This document shows positions 1-7,565 of a DNA stretch of 37,030 nucleotides, in pieces (the stretch's first letter is position 1; each line of letters starts with the position of its first letter). A program made the translations under genes and the position numbers. A model generated the notes under the pieces. It was not told the origin of the DNA. It saw only the letters and a list, made by a program, of their open reading frames with translations, and did not search any database. Origin of the DNA: Chloroflexota bacterium (GTDB lineage Bacteria > Chloroflexota > Anaerolineae > B4-G1 > SLSP01); assembly GCA_029555965.1 (NCBI GenBank), contig JAKQHY010000090.1:1-37030 (forward strand). Reading direction: 5' to 3'.

Positions 1-1
1 C

Positions 2-162
2 AGGGCTATCGCATTTGACCCATTGATGGCCTAAAGGCCGGGGATAAAGGGGGATTTTTGTGGCGGGGCTTCGCCCCGCCACAAAAATCCCTCCGAAAAA
101 CGCCGCTTTAGCGGCACAACAGGCAGCGCAGCGGAACAAAGCTCTCCAAATGCGATAGCCCT
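2..162. repeat. 161-bp structured element with 16-bp terminal inverted repeats (MITE-like)
   Basis: AGGGCTATCGCATTTG at 2-17 is repeated as its exact inverse complement at 147-162. Inside lies a perfect 19-bp stem (51-69 with 73-91, triloop TTC) and a smaller hairpin (102-106 with 111-115). No open reading frame of useful size is present. The architecture suggests a non-autonomous transposable element or a REP-like folded element. Only one base of left flank is visible, so target-site duplication cannot be tested. It lies 3' of the glycosyltransferase gene and could also help end its transcript. Confidence 0.55.
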
Positions 163-201
163 ATCCATCCTATAGAACTTGAAACCGGGGGAGCGCGCGG
201 A

Positions 202-954
202 TCACAGTTTGTACTGGGGTTTGTACCCATGCACGCGGTACTTCAACAACGTCCACAGTACGGTGAAGCCATCCTTCCAGGAAATCTTTTTCCCTTCAAC
301 GAATTCCCGCCCACTATAAGAGATGGGCACTTCGTAGATGCGGTAGCCCATCAACAGGATTTGCGCGGTAATCTCCGGGTCGAACCCCCACCCCTGCGCT
401 CTGAGATGCAGCTTTTTCGCCACCTCGCGGGTGAAGACCTTGTAACACGTCTCCATGTCGCTCAGGATGGTGTTGTAGAGCAAATTGGTGACAAACGTGA
501 GGAACCGGTTTCCTAGCATGTGCCAGAAGAACATCGCCTTGGTTGGCCCGCCGCGAAACCGCGAGCCGTAAACGGCCTGCGTGCGTTTTTCCAGGATGGG
601 CTGCAACAGGTGCGGATAGTCGCGCGGATCGTATTCCAGGTCGGCGTCCTGGATGAGGCAAATGTCGCCGGTCGCGTTTTGCAATCCCGTCCACACCGCC
701 CCACCCTTGCCGCGGTTGACCTCGTGGTAAATCACGCGGACGTCCGGCTGGCCTTCCAACGTTTTCAAGAAGTCGCGCGTGCCGTCCTTCGAGCCGTCGT
801 CCACAATGACGATTTCCCGCTCCAATTCAATCGTTTCCTCGTGCGCCTTGTTGGCCCAGATACACACCTGCAAACGCACCGCCCGCACTTCGCTGACAAT
901 TTCTTCAATTGTTTCGATTTCGTTGTAGACCGGCATGATGACCGAGAGTTTCAT
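202..954 (-). CDS. Family 2 glycosyltransferase, dolichyl-phosphate mannose synthase-like
   Basis: A 250-residue GT-A glycosyltransferase. The N-terminus MKLSVIMPVYNE is the usual GT2 opening. VDDGSKDGT (51-59) and DAD (103-105) are the nucleotide-sugar and metal-binding motifs. The later SDMETCYKVF and SGREFVEGKKI motifs are typical of the DPM1/polyprenyl-phosphate glycosyltransferase subgroup, which loads a sugar from a nucleotide donor onto a lipid phosphate at the inner membrane face. There are no C-terminal membrane segments, so it is the soluble or peripheral type. The start at 954 is chosen because GGAGG lies 5 nt upstream; an in-frame start at 996 would translate part of an upstream repeat. 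The 147-bp leader is a repeat copy also found before the secreted protein at 34458. The exact sugar cannot be read from the sequence. Confidence 0.9.
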   Translation of the reverse strand: MKLSVIMPVYNEIETIEEIVSEVRAVRLQVCIWANKAHEETIELEREIVIVDDGSKDGTRDFLKTLEGQPDVRVIYHEVNRGKGGAVWTGLQNATGDICLIQDADLEYDPRDYPHLLQPILEKRTQAVYGSRFRGGPTKAMFFWHMLGNRFLTFVTNLLYNTILSDMETCYKVFTREVAKKLHLRAQGWGFDPEITAQILLMGYRIYEVPISYSGREFVEGKKISWKDGFTVLWTLLKYRVHGYKPQYKL

Positions 955-965
955 AATTCCTCCAT

Positions 966-1090
966 TGAAAATAGCCACAGAGCACACCGAGTTCACAGAG
1001 AAAAACCTTTGTGTCCTTCGTGTCCTTTGTGGTGAAAATTTTCATCCAACCGCTGGTGAACCGCCGGTTAATGACGAATTCCACTGAAAA
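966..1090 (-). repeat. Gene-leader repeat, copy A
   Basis: Read on the minus strand, this segment runs from TTTTCAGTGGAATTC through AAAGGACACGAAGGACAC and CTCTGTGAACTCGGTG to CTATTTTCA, just before the ribosome site of the glycosyltransferase. Copy B at 34329-34444 has the same order of blocks with a few substitutions and one short deletion. It is built from two imperfect tandem words, (G)AAGGACAC and CTCTGTGA. It probably forms the 5' untranslated leader. Confidence 0.8.
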
Positions 1091-1101
1091 CGGATTTTGA
1101 A

Positions 1102-1761
1102 TCACCGGCGCGGTTTGGGCTTGCGTCGGTCGGGACGCGCCACAGGCTTGCTGGTCGGGCGCGGCGGCGTCTTGGAACGTCTGCCGTGCGGCCACACCCA
1201 ATCGAGCAGCACTTTGCGCTCCACCGGATCCAGGTCGCGCCACCCGCCCGGCGGCAAGTCGGCCGGCAGCGTCAACGGGCCGATGGCGACGCGCACCAGG
1301 CGAACAGTGGTATAGCCTAACGCGGCCGTCATCCGCTTGATCTGCCGCTTTTTGCCCTCAAAGAGCACGATGCGCAGCCACGTCGTCTTCTCCGGCGCGG
1401 GCTGCGGCTGGTCGAAGGCCGGCAGGGGCGGCGGGCTGTGCAGGATTTCAACGTCGGAGGGCCGCGTCAGCCCCGTTTTGATGGCGATGCCCTCGCGGAA
1501 ATGCACAATGTCCTCCGCCGTCGGATGCCCGCGCACCAACACCAGATAGGTCTTCGAGTGATTAAAGTTGGGGTGCGTGACGCGATGCAGCAACTCCCCG
1601 TCGTTGCTGAGCAGGAGCAGTCCCTCGCTATCCAGGTCAAGCCGCCCGGCGGCGTGCAAATCCCTGGGGATGCCCCACGTGGTCAGCGTCGGCGCATCCT
1701 TCGGCTCTCCATGCCGACATTCAACATCGAAGGGCTTGTAGGCTATCGCGTAACGAAACAT
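1102..1761 (-). CDS. RsuA/RluE-family rRNA pseudouridine synthase
   Basis: A protein of 219 residues. The catalytic motif AAGRLDLDSEGLLLLSNDG (catalytic Asp about residue 42) and the RQIKRM segment followed by VRLVRVAIGPL are hallmarks of the RsuA/RluB/E/F group, which isomerise uridine in rRNA. It has no N-terminal S4 RNA-binding domain, as in RluE; the strongly basic C-terminal tail may bind RNA instead. The start at 1761 fits the family N-terminus (MFRYAIAYKPFDV) and lies 7 nt after a TATAAT box, suggesting a leaderless message. A start six codons upstream (1779) is possible; neither has a ribosome site. RluE is the closest named relative by layout, but the modified position is not certain. 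Confidence 0.85.
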   Translation of the reverse strand: MFRYAIAYKPFDVECRHGEPKDAPTLTTWGIPRDLHAAGRLDLDSEGLLLLSNDGELLHRVTHPNFNHSKTYLVLVRGHPTAEDIVHFREGIAIKTGLTRPSDVEILHSPPPLPAFDQPQPAPEKTTWLRIVLFEGKKRQIKRMTAALGYTTVRLVRVAIGPLTLPADLPPGGWRDLDPVERKVLLDWVWPHGRRSKTPPRPTSKPVARPDRRKPKPRR

Positions 1762-1768
1762 GGCCCGG

Positions 1769-1796
1769 ATTATATCCATTCAACGGGATGGAGCAA
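1769..1796 (-). promoter_or_regulatory. Candidate sigma70-type promoter for the pseudouridine synthase
   Basis: On the minus strand TTGCTC (1796-1791), a 16-bp spacer and a perfect TATAAT (1774-1769) precede ATG at 1761 by 7 nt. Transcription would begin at or next to the start codon, giving a leaderless mRNA. The -35 box is only half-consensus. Confidence 0.4.
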
Positions 1797-1808
1797 GGAT
1801 TTCCAGAT

Positions 1809-4800
1809 TCAATGTGAGGCTTCGTGTAGCAAAGGAATCACTTCGTCCAAATCCTGCGCTTCGGCAGCGAAAACCAGAAATGTGACAACCCCTTGTTGTT
1901 GAATGTAAATGCTGCGGTTTTCGTGCTTCCAACGCAATGCCCGCTCTCCAGGTTGGATGTGGCGCTCTACTTCTTCGTATCCACGCTCCTCCGTAAGTGC
2001 GAGGCGGTGCGCCGTGACAAATTCCCAGGCGTCATCATTGGAATCCCAGACCGTCTGCCAGATCAGGATATCCCGCCCGTCATCGGGATGTTCCAAGAGG
2101 ATATACCGATCGCCATCCCAGCCGGCGGCAGCAACCGCAGCAAGATCAGGGGAAATATATTCCCCCAGATACTCACGGGTCCACAACTCTCCCGCCACCT
2201 CATTGTCCAACATCGTCCAGGTCATGGAGAGCACTGTGACGGCTTCGGGCAATTGCACTTCCTGGGGATCGTCCCTTTCATCCCCTTTGTATTTGTCAGG
2301 ATGCAGGATTTGTTCTGTCGAGACGGGTGGGTCGGTATAAGTTCTTTCAATATTCGGCCAGTAGCCGCCGGGAGCCACCGCTTCAACAAATTCCAGGCCG
2401 ATTTCGTAGGGGTAGATTTGCATGCGCTCCAGGACTCCCGGCACATCCCACCCCTCTGACAAAGTCTGCACCGAGGAATTCATCATGACCCAGGATTCAA
2501 GTTCTGTGATGTATGACTGCAAATATTTGATCGTAAACTGGGTGGCTTCGCCCTCCGCCAACGAACGGAAAGCCATACTCTGATCGTCATTGGCGACATC
2601 CTGGATCTGCCCCAGGCCATAGTGCTGATCCTGCAAAGCATGGAGGTACTCGTGGGCAAAGGTAAGTTCTTCGCGTGGATCGAGAAGTTCTTCATCACCG
2701 ATCACATACATAATATCTTTTTCCCAGTTGTAAAAACCGGCAGTCTGCGTAGCGCGCAGGTCTACGAAAAGCTGCGTCAGGTTCACCTCAGGATCGAGCA
2801 ACCCCATCAAGACCCAGGTATCCTGCATTGCATGCATATCTTCTTGCTCTCCTGCGTATTCATCTTCGAGGGTTTCGCGGAATGTTTCGGAAGTCAACAT
2901 CTCAAAGACCACCTCCTGCTTGGGTTTCAGACCACGCTCCTTTTCTACATTCCGTTTGATCTCCTCAATTTGGTCGGCGACTGAAATAGTTGCGCTGATA
3001 TTGCGCAGGTCTCGGATGACAATCTGCCCATACGTATCGGCAGAATTCCAACCCAGTCCATCCGACAGATCCAGAAACAGCGTGTAAGGAGCAGTCACCT
3101 CAATTTGGCTTTCCTCTGCCGCATTTTGCAGGGATATCCAAACCCCGCCATCCAGCCAGGGTTCAATGCGCGGAACGGCAGAAGTTACCCCAACGATCAT
3201 GGTGCCGATAAACTCAGCCAGCGTCTCATCGTCAAATTCGGAAAATTCCTCTATCTCAAGAATAAGATGCATCACACGCTGACTTTCGATGTCCTCCAAC
3301 GCAACTTTCTGTAAGGAAATGCCGGCATCTAAATAGTCGAGAATTTGTTGAATTGTCTTCCGGGCCAACGCGACACCTTCCGCCTCGCGCAGGTGATAGG
3401 CGTCTTCCGCGAGCGATTGGGCGGTGAAAGTAAGAAAGGCTTTGGGATTATCAGCCAATTGGGCGTCGTTGTAGTCCAGGTAGGCGGTAAACGCTTCCGC
3501 GGCTTGCGCCACTTGCCCTAACTCACGGCGCGCCCGTCCAAGATATAAGTAGGCTATCAAATTCGTCGCGCCTTCCGAGGTAGCCATTTGTAAGGCCCGC
3601 ACAGCCTGCCGATAATCGCCCACCTGACAATAGGCAATTCCTAACAAGGCACGCGGATTGCCGTTGAATGCGACTCTGGTATTTTTTTCCATCTGTTCCA
3701 AGGTTTCAATGGTTTTTTGGTATTCTGCTTGCAGAAAATAGGCCTTCGCTAGGCCATACCACACATCGCCATTGTCTGATTCCAACGCCAGGATGTGTTT
3801 GAAAGTCCTCTCTGCGTCCGCATATTTCTCAGTATAAAGATGGATATACCCCAAAGCGAGATAGAGATCCGGGTCGTCTACGCTTTGCATCAGCGCTGCG
3901 CGATAATTTTCGATAGCTTTTTCATAATCGCCCTCGGCAAAATAATGCCCGGCGACACCTATCAGCGTTGTGGGGTCATGGGCAGACAACTCCGCAGCCT
4001 GCCGATACCCCTCCTCAGCGCGCTCGGCCTCACCCTGACATTCCATTGCCAGCGCCAGACCCAAGTGCGCCTCCCCGGCATCGGGAGAAAGGTTCAATAA
4101 CTCATGGAAAGTATCGGCGGCATCCTCACAACTATCTACGCTTAACTGTGCGAAACCTTTGCCTAAATAAGCATGCCAGTGTTCTGGATCCACCGCGATC
4201 AATTTTTCAAAGGCATCTAAGGCTATCTTGGCCGCATCTTGTTGAGTATAGAACGCGCCACGTGTAGAGAGCGCCAGCGGTAGCTCTGGCGCCAGGCCGG
4301 CCAATTTACGCAAAGTCATAGAAGCTGTATTGAAATCACCTCGCGCCATATCCAGGTGGACAGACAGCGCCAGCGCTTGTAGATGATCGGGATTCTGTTC
4401 AAAAACCCGATCAAGTTCCGCTTCCGCTTCTGGATATTCGGTCGCCCGCATATACATTTCAGCCAGAACCAAGCGCGCCGGCAAGAAATTGGGCGTCTGA
4501 GAAATCGCGCGCGTTGCCACAAGCTGCGCGCTGTCAAACTTGCCCAGGGCGGCGTCACAGTCGGCCTGAGTCATCAGAGCCAGGACATTATCCGGCTCCA
4601 CCTCAAGCGCGGTTGCGATGGCCTCTTGCGCATCATCCACCGCATAAAGCGCCAGATGCGCTTTTGCCAGGGCGATGTGCGCCAAAGCGGAGTCTTCGTC
4701 CAATGCCACTGCCTTTTTAGCAGCTTTGGGCAAGTCAGCGTAATGCACATTCAACGTCTGCACCAATGACAGATAAGCCCATGCCTCACTGCTCTCCGGC

Positions 4801-5171
4801 GCCATATCCACCGCTTGTTGAGCCAACTCCAGCGAGGCCGCCCGAAGTTCCGGTTGCAACGCATAGAGGAAGGCCCGGTGACTATACGCGAGGGCAAATT
4901 GCGGATCGGCCAGCAGTGTTTGACTATAAGCTTCATCGGCTCTGACGAAGTCATTTTCAAAAAGTGCCGCGTCACCTTGTGAAAGATAATAAGTCGGTGG
5001 GATGGGCGTGGGAGTGGGCGTAGGCAGTGGGGTAGCAGTAGCCGTCGGGGGGAGCGCTGTGGCGGTCGGCGCAGGCGGTGGGGTAGAGACACACCCGGCG
5101 CCAAAATAACAAAGAACGAAGAGGAGAATTCCGTTAATGCGAATGGCTTTTTTGAGATTCAGGAAATTCAT
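1809..5171 (-). CDS. Large TPR lipoprotein with C-terminal HExxH metallopeptidase-like domain
   Basis: A protein of 1120 residues. A lipoprotein signal peptide ends in a lipobox-like GAGC (Cys27), followed by a Pro/Thr linker (about 31-59) that should hold the protein off the membrane. About fifteen TPR-type helical repeats fill residues 60-600. A less repetitive region follows. A C-terminal domain has HEYLHALQDQ (His840, Glu841, His844) and SLAEGEAT about 30 residues later, a pattern seen in gluzincin-like peptidases where the downstream Glu is the third zinc ligand. The start has AAGGAAGG about 8 nt upstream. Base composition is visibly more AT-rich than the neighbouring genes, hinting at a different origin. 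Likely role (inference): a surface-anchored assembly or proteolysis factor. Substrate unknown. Confidence 0.85.
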   Translation of the reverse strand: MNFLNLKKAIRINGILLFVLCYFGAGCVSTPPPAPTATALPPTATATPLPTPTPTPIPPTYYLSQGDAALFENDFVRADEAYSQTLLADPQFALAYSHRAFLYALQPELRAASLELAQQAVDMAPESSEAWAYLSLVQTLNVHYADLPKAAKKAVALDEDSALAHIALAKAHLALYAVDDAQEAIATALEVEPDNVLALMTQADCDAALGKFDSAQLVATRAISQTPNFLPARLVLAEMYMRATEYPEAEAELDRVFEQNPDHLQALALSVHLDMARGDFNTASMTLRKLAGLAPELPLALSTRGAFYTQQDAAKIALDAFEKLIAVDPEHWHAYLGKGFAQLSVDSCEDAADTFHELLNLSPDAGEAHLGLALAMECQGEAERAEEGYRQAAELSAHDPTTLIGVAGHYFAEGDYEKAIENYRAALMQSVDDPDLYLALGYIHLYTEKYADAERTFKHILALESDNGDVWYGLAKAYFLQAEYQKTIETLEQMEKNTRVAFNGNPRALLGIAYCQVGDYRQAVRALQMATSEGATNLIAYLYLGRARRELGQVAQAAEAFTAYLDYNDAQLADNPKAFLTFTAQSLAEDAYHLREAEGVALARKTIQQILDYLDAGISLQKVALEDIESQRVMHLILEIEEFSEFDDETLAEFIGTMIVGVTSAVPRIEPWLDGGVWISLQNAAEESQIEVTAPYTLFLDLSDGLGWNSADTYGQIVIRDLRNISATISVADQIEEIKRNVEKERGLKPKQEVVFEMLTSETFRETLEDEYAGEQEDMHAMQDTWVLMGLLDPEVNLTQLFVDLRATQTAGFYNWEKDIMYVIGDEELLDPREELTFAHEYLHALQDQHYGLGQIQDVANDDQSMAFRSLAEGEATQFTIKYLQSYITELESWVMMNSSVQTLSEGWDVPGVLERMQIYPYEIGLEFVEAVAPGGYWPNIERTYTDPPVSTEQILHPDKYKGDERDDPQEVQLPEAVTVLSMTWTMLDNEVAGELWTREYLGEYISPDLAAVAAAGWDGDRYILLEHPDDGRDILIWQTVWDSNDDAWEFVTAHRLALTEERGYEEVERHIQPGERALRWKHENRSIYIQQQGVVTFLVFAAEAQDLDEVIPLLHEASH

Positions 5172-5197
5172 AGGTGTACCTTCCTTACTTTAATCTT

Positions 5198-6205
5198 TCA
5201 TAGCCCCGGAAAATCCAACAACAGATTTTCCAACAACAACTGCGTATTGACGTTCCGTTGGAGCGCCTGCTGCGCTTTTTCCAAAGCCTGGATCATTGCC
5301 AGCGTGCGCGCCACGTCCACCTGAGCGGCGATCTTTTCCAGCACGTTGGCGTGTTCCCGATACGTCATTTTCACAGCGTTGTCAGTCTGGATGAGCAGCA
5401 CGTCCCGCCAGCCGGTCAGCCAGTATTCAAGCGTTTCGGGTAGATGCGCGTCATCCCGCCCCATCTCCTGCGCCGTCTCGAAGCGGGTGGGCAAATCCTG
5501 CGCCAACACGGCCAGCATGGCCGTCAACGCCTGCTCCATCTGCTCCTGGTACGCCGGATCGGTGACGGCGCGCACCGCCCACCCGATCCGCCCGCCGGAG
5601 ATGCGCGCCAGCCGCTCCGCCTGCTCCGGCGCGACGGCCCACCGCGCGATGAGCGCCTCTTCCACCTGCTGCCGCCCCAACGGGCGCAGGCCGATTTGCC
5701 GGCTGCGGGAGACGATGGTGGGCAGCAGCAACTCGGCGTCCTGCGCCAGCAGCATCAAGTGCGCGTAGCCCGGCGGCTCCTCCAACGTCTTGAGCAGCGC
5801 GTTCGCCGCCCCGATGGTCGCGCGCTCGAAGTCGGCAATCAGCGCGACCTTGCAGCGGCTTTCGTTGGGCGTCAGACTGAGGAAGCGCTCCACGTCGCGG
5901 ATTTGATCAATCTTAAGCGCGCCGCCTTTGGCGTCCGCTTCGATGAAGAGAAAGTCCGGGTGGTTGCCCGAATTCAGCTTGCGGCACGACAGACAGCCGC
6001 CGCAGGGGGGCAGTTCTGCATCGCTCTTGCACAACAGCGCCGCCGCCACCGTGCGCGCCAGCGTGAACTTGCCCACACTCTCCGGGCCGGTGAACAACAG
6101 CGCGTGCGGGACTTCGTCGTGCGTCACGGCCAACTGCAACTGCCGCACCGCCCACTCATGCCCGACGATAGGCCAGCCACTTAACGTCTCAGGATTGCTG
6201 CTCAT
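5198..6205 (-). CDS. holB: DNA polymerase III subunit delta'
   Basis: A clamp-loader subunit of 335 residues. It has a Walker A motif GPESVGK (40-46), a zinc-finger cluster CGGCLSC (68-74), the sensor segment NALLKTLEEPP (135-145) and the SRSR arginine-finger region (166-169), in the order of bacterial delta'/DnaX proteins. Delta' helps load the beta sliding clamp at the replication fork. The start at 6205 is supported by GGAG about 7 nt upstream; a start four codons earlier has no ribosome site. It could in principle be a short DnaX paralogue, but the length and single ATPase domain fit HolB. It lies just upstream of the lipoprotein gene with only 26 bp between them. Confidence 0.88.
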   Translation of the reverse strand: MSSNPETLSGWPIVGHEWAVRQLQLAVTHDEVPHALLFTGPESVGKFTLARTVAAALLCKSDAELPPCGGCLSCRKLNSGNHPDFLFIEADAKGGALKIDQIRDVERFLSLTPNESRCKVALIADFERATIGAANALLKTLEEPPGYAHLMLLAQDAELLLPTIVSRSRQIGLRPLGRQQVEEALIARWAVAPEQAERLARISGGRIGWAVRAVTDPAYQEQMEQALTAMLAVLAQDLPTRFETAQEMGRDDAHLPETLEYWLTGWRDVLLIQTDNAVKMTYREHANVLEKIAAQVDVARTLAMIQALEKAQQALQRNVNTQLLLENLLLDFPGL

Positions 6206-6228
6206 TTGCCACTCCATACCCGAAAAGA

Positions 6229-6302
6229 TGGGGATTAGGGGTTGGGGGTTGGGGATTGGGGAAGACCGTCCCCCAATCCCTGATCCCTAATCCCCCATCC
6301 CC
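6229..6302. repeat. G-rich word hairpin (GGGGATTAGGG family)
   Basis: Tandem variants of GGGGATTAGGG/GGGGTTGGGG at 6229-6262 face their inverse complements at 6268-6302, forming an imperfect stem of about 30 bp. The stop codon of the THEP1 gene (6287-6289) lies within the right arm. The same word family recurs at 17865-17918 and 34182-34211. It may act as a terminator or be a passive repeat. Confidence 0.75.
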
Positions 6303-6853
6303 CCTATCAATGCAGAAATCATCGCCACCAGCCGTGCCAACACCTGATCCCGATTGTCCGGCGTCACGTTGACGACAGTGTACCACGGCAGCGCCAGCCG
6401 CGCCACCAGATCGCCCAACAATTCCGGGCGGATGACGACCAGAGCCGCCGCGTACCGCTCCGTCGCCAGCCAATCCAGCGCGGCCGCCCACCCTTGCCCG
6501 CGCTTGAGTTCCAACGGGCCGATTTCATCCAATATGAAAACCTGCGTCGGGAAACTCTCGCGCAGCGCATCCAGCGCCCGCGCCAACGCCGCCGGATCCA
6601 TCCTGAAATGCGGCGTCGCGCTGCCTTCCACCTCCGCGAAAGGCAACGTCAGCGGATACGTCTGCCCGGAGCGCAATTCCAGCACTTCCTGGTCGTGAGG
6701 CCCGGTGCGCCGCGTGATCAGCCCGGACACAGCGACCGAAGCCGCGCGCAATTCACCAACCAGCCGCTCGCACAGCGTACTTTTGCCCGCCTGCCGCTGC
6801 CCGGTGATCAGGATAAGCTTTGCATCAAACACCCTGATAACTCCCTCGCCCAT
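6287..6853 (-). CDS. THEP1-type nucleoside-triphosphatase (DUF265 family)
   Basis: A P-loop NTPase of 188 residues. Walker A is GQRQAGKS (18-25) and the Walker B region ILDEIGPLE (107-115) carries the DEIGxxE signature of the THEP1 family. Such enzymes hydrolyse NTPs and are small cytosolic proteins of unsettled physiological role. The C-terminus (GGMGD then TAG) is encoded by the adjoining G-rich repeat, so the last residues were probably set by that insertion. The ATG at 6853 adjoins another repeat and has a poor ribosome site; GTG at 6832, preceded by GAGGGAG, is a credible alternative start. Confidence 0.85.
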   Translation of the reverse strand: MGEGVIRVFDAKLILITGQRQAGKSTLCERLVGELRAASVAVSGLITRRTGPHDQEVLELRSGQTYPLTLPFAEVEGSATPHFRMDPAALARALDALRESFPTQVFILDEIGPLELKRGQGWAAALDWLATERYAAALVVIRPELLGDLVARLALPWYTVVNVTPDNRDQVLARLVAMISALIGGMGD

Positions 6854-6855
6854 AG

Positions 6856-6909
6856 CCTCAACGGATTAAACGGAAAAATTAATCCGTTGAATCCGCTAAA
6901 TCCGTTGAG
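6856..6909. repeat. AACGGATTAA word hairpin
   Basis: TCAACGGATTAA (6858-6869) is exactly inverted at 6879-6890, followed by further copies of the word (AATCCGCTAAATCCGTTGAG). The same word family recurs at 16841-16901. It separates THEP1 from ssrA. Confidence 0.75.
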
Positions 6910-6976
6910 AAAAGAAATGAGACACCGGATGCCATCAAAAAGAAAAAGGCCGGGGAGTTATCCCTGGCCCTTTCTG

Positions 6977-7388
6977 TGGAGATGGCGGGAATCGAACCCG
7001 CGTCCGAAGAATTCGACGGCGTGCGTCTACAAGCTTAGTCGGCGCTTACGTCTTGCCCCGGTGGGCCGCTGCCGACCGCGCCACATCCGGGCCAGCCGAT
7101 GGTCTTAGGGCTTCTTTATCGGCGTCTGGAAGCTTGCGTGCAGACCTTATGTCACCTTACGCCAGCGCGCCTGCGAGACACTGGCGGGGCGCGACCGGAT
7201 TTCCCGGTCGGGTTTTGGAGTTACGCCGCGACGGCGACCGGAGCCGAAGCCCAGGTGTTCGCCATAGCGGGAATCCAGGTATTGGCCTTAGTGTTGGCAC
7301 TTGTTGTTTTGCCCCTGGGATTGCGGGAACGGAGCCTCCCCGGCTTGCAGCCCACCCTCAGCCTTCCCCGTCGAAACCAGTCATCCCC
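6977..7388 (-). ncRNA. ssrA: Transfer-messenger RNA (tmRNA)
   Basis: The minus strand begins GGGGATGACTGGTTTCGACG (7388 downward), the conserved tmRNA 5' end. It closes with a T-arm GCGGGTTCGATTCCCGC and CATCTCC-A (discriminator at 6977). The 5' GGGGATG pairs with 3' CATCTCC in a 7-bp acceptor stem with the usual G-U at the third pair. CCA is not encoded. About 412 nt. tmRNA rescues stalled ribosomes by adding a degradation tag. The resume codon is inferred at nucleotide 91 (GCC, 7298), matching the usual distance from the 5' end; the tag reading frame ends with TAA at 7221. Confidence 0.95.
7221..7298 (-). other. tmRNA tag-peptide reading frame (25 residues)
   Basis: From GCC at 7298 the frame reads ANTKANTW..., continues through a second ANTW, and ends ASAPVAVAA before TAA. 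The C-terminal AVAA is the expected protease-recognition end. The tag is long compared with the common 10-15 residues and contains the unit ANT three times. A shorter 13-residue tag starting at the second ANTW would be possible only if the resume point were displaced. Confidence 0.75.
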
Positions 7389-7394
7389 ACCCAC

Positions 7395-7400
7395 ATTATA
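7395..7400 (-). promoter_or_regulatory. -10 box of the ssrA promoter
   Basis: A perfect TATAAT on the minus strand ends 6 nt before the tmRNA 5' end at 7388, the expected -10 spacing. No clear -35 box was found at 16-18 bp. Confidence 0.65.
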
Positions 7401-7518
7401 CCATAATATAGGACGCGGAAAATACGGGATTTTTCCAAAAAGTCCGTATTCATTTTCCTTAGCGACTTTGCGCCTTTGCGTGAAAGTTCGGATTGCTTCA
7501 GCGGGGACACCCATTTGC

Positions 7519-7547
7519 TTGTTCCTTTAAGGAAACTGCCTTATACT
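7519..7547 (+). promoter_or_regulatory. Candidate promoter of the cyclase gene with internal palindrome
   Basis: TTGTTC (7519-7524), a 17-bp spacer and TATACT (7542-7547) lie before the ribosome site AAGGAG and the ATG at 7566. The spacer is largely a palindrome, TTCCTTTAAGGAA (7522-7534), which could bind a regulator. The -35 box is weak. Confidence 0.3.
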
Positions 7548-7565
7548 CTGGGCAGAAGGAGCATA

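Noticed and set aside
6977-7060. tRNA-like T-arm that could be taken for a tRNA gene
   Set aside because: There is no anticodon arm next to it. The matching 5' end lies about 400 nt away, so this is the 3' end of tmRNA.
7421-7450. AATACGG...CCGTATT inverted repeat upstream of ssrA
   Set aside because: A 7-bp stem with a mismatch is within chance expectation for an AT-rich spacer. No function is claimed.
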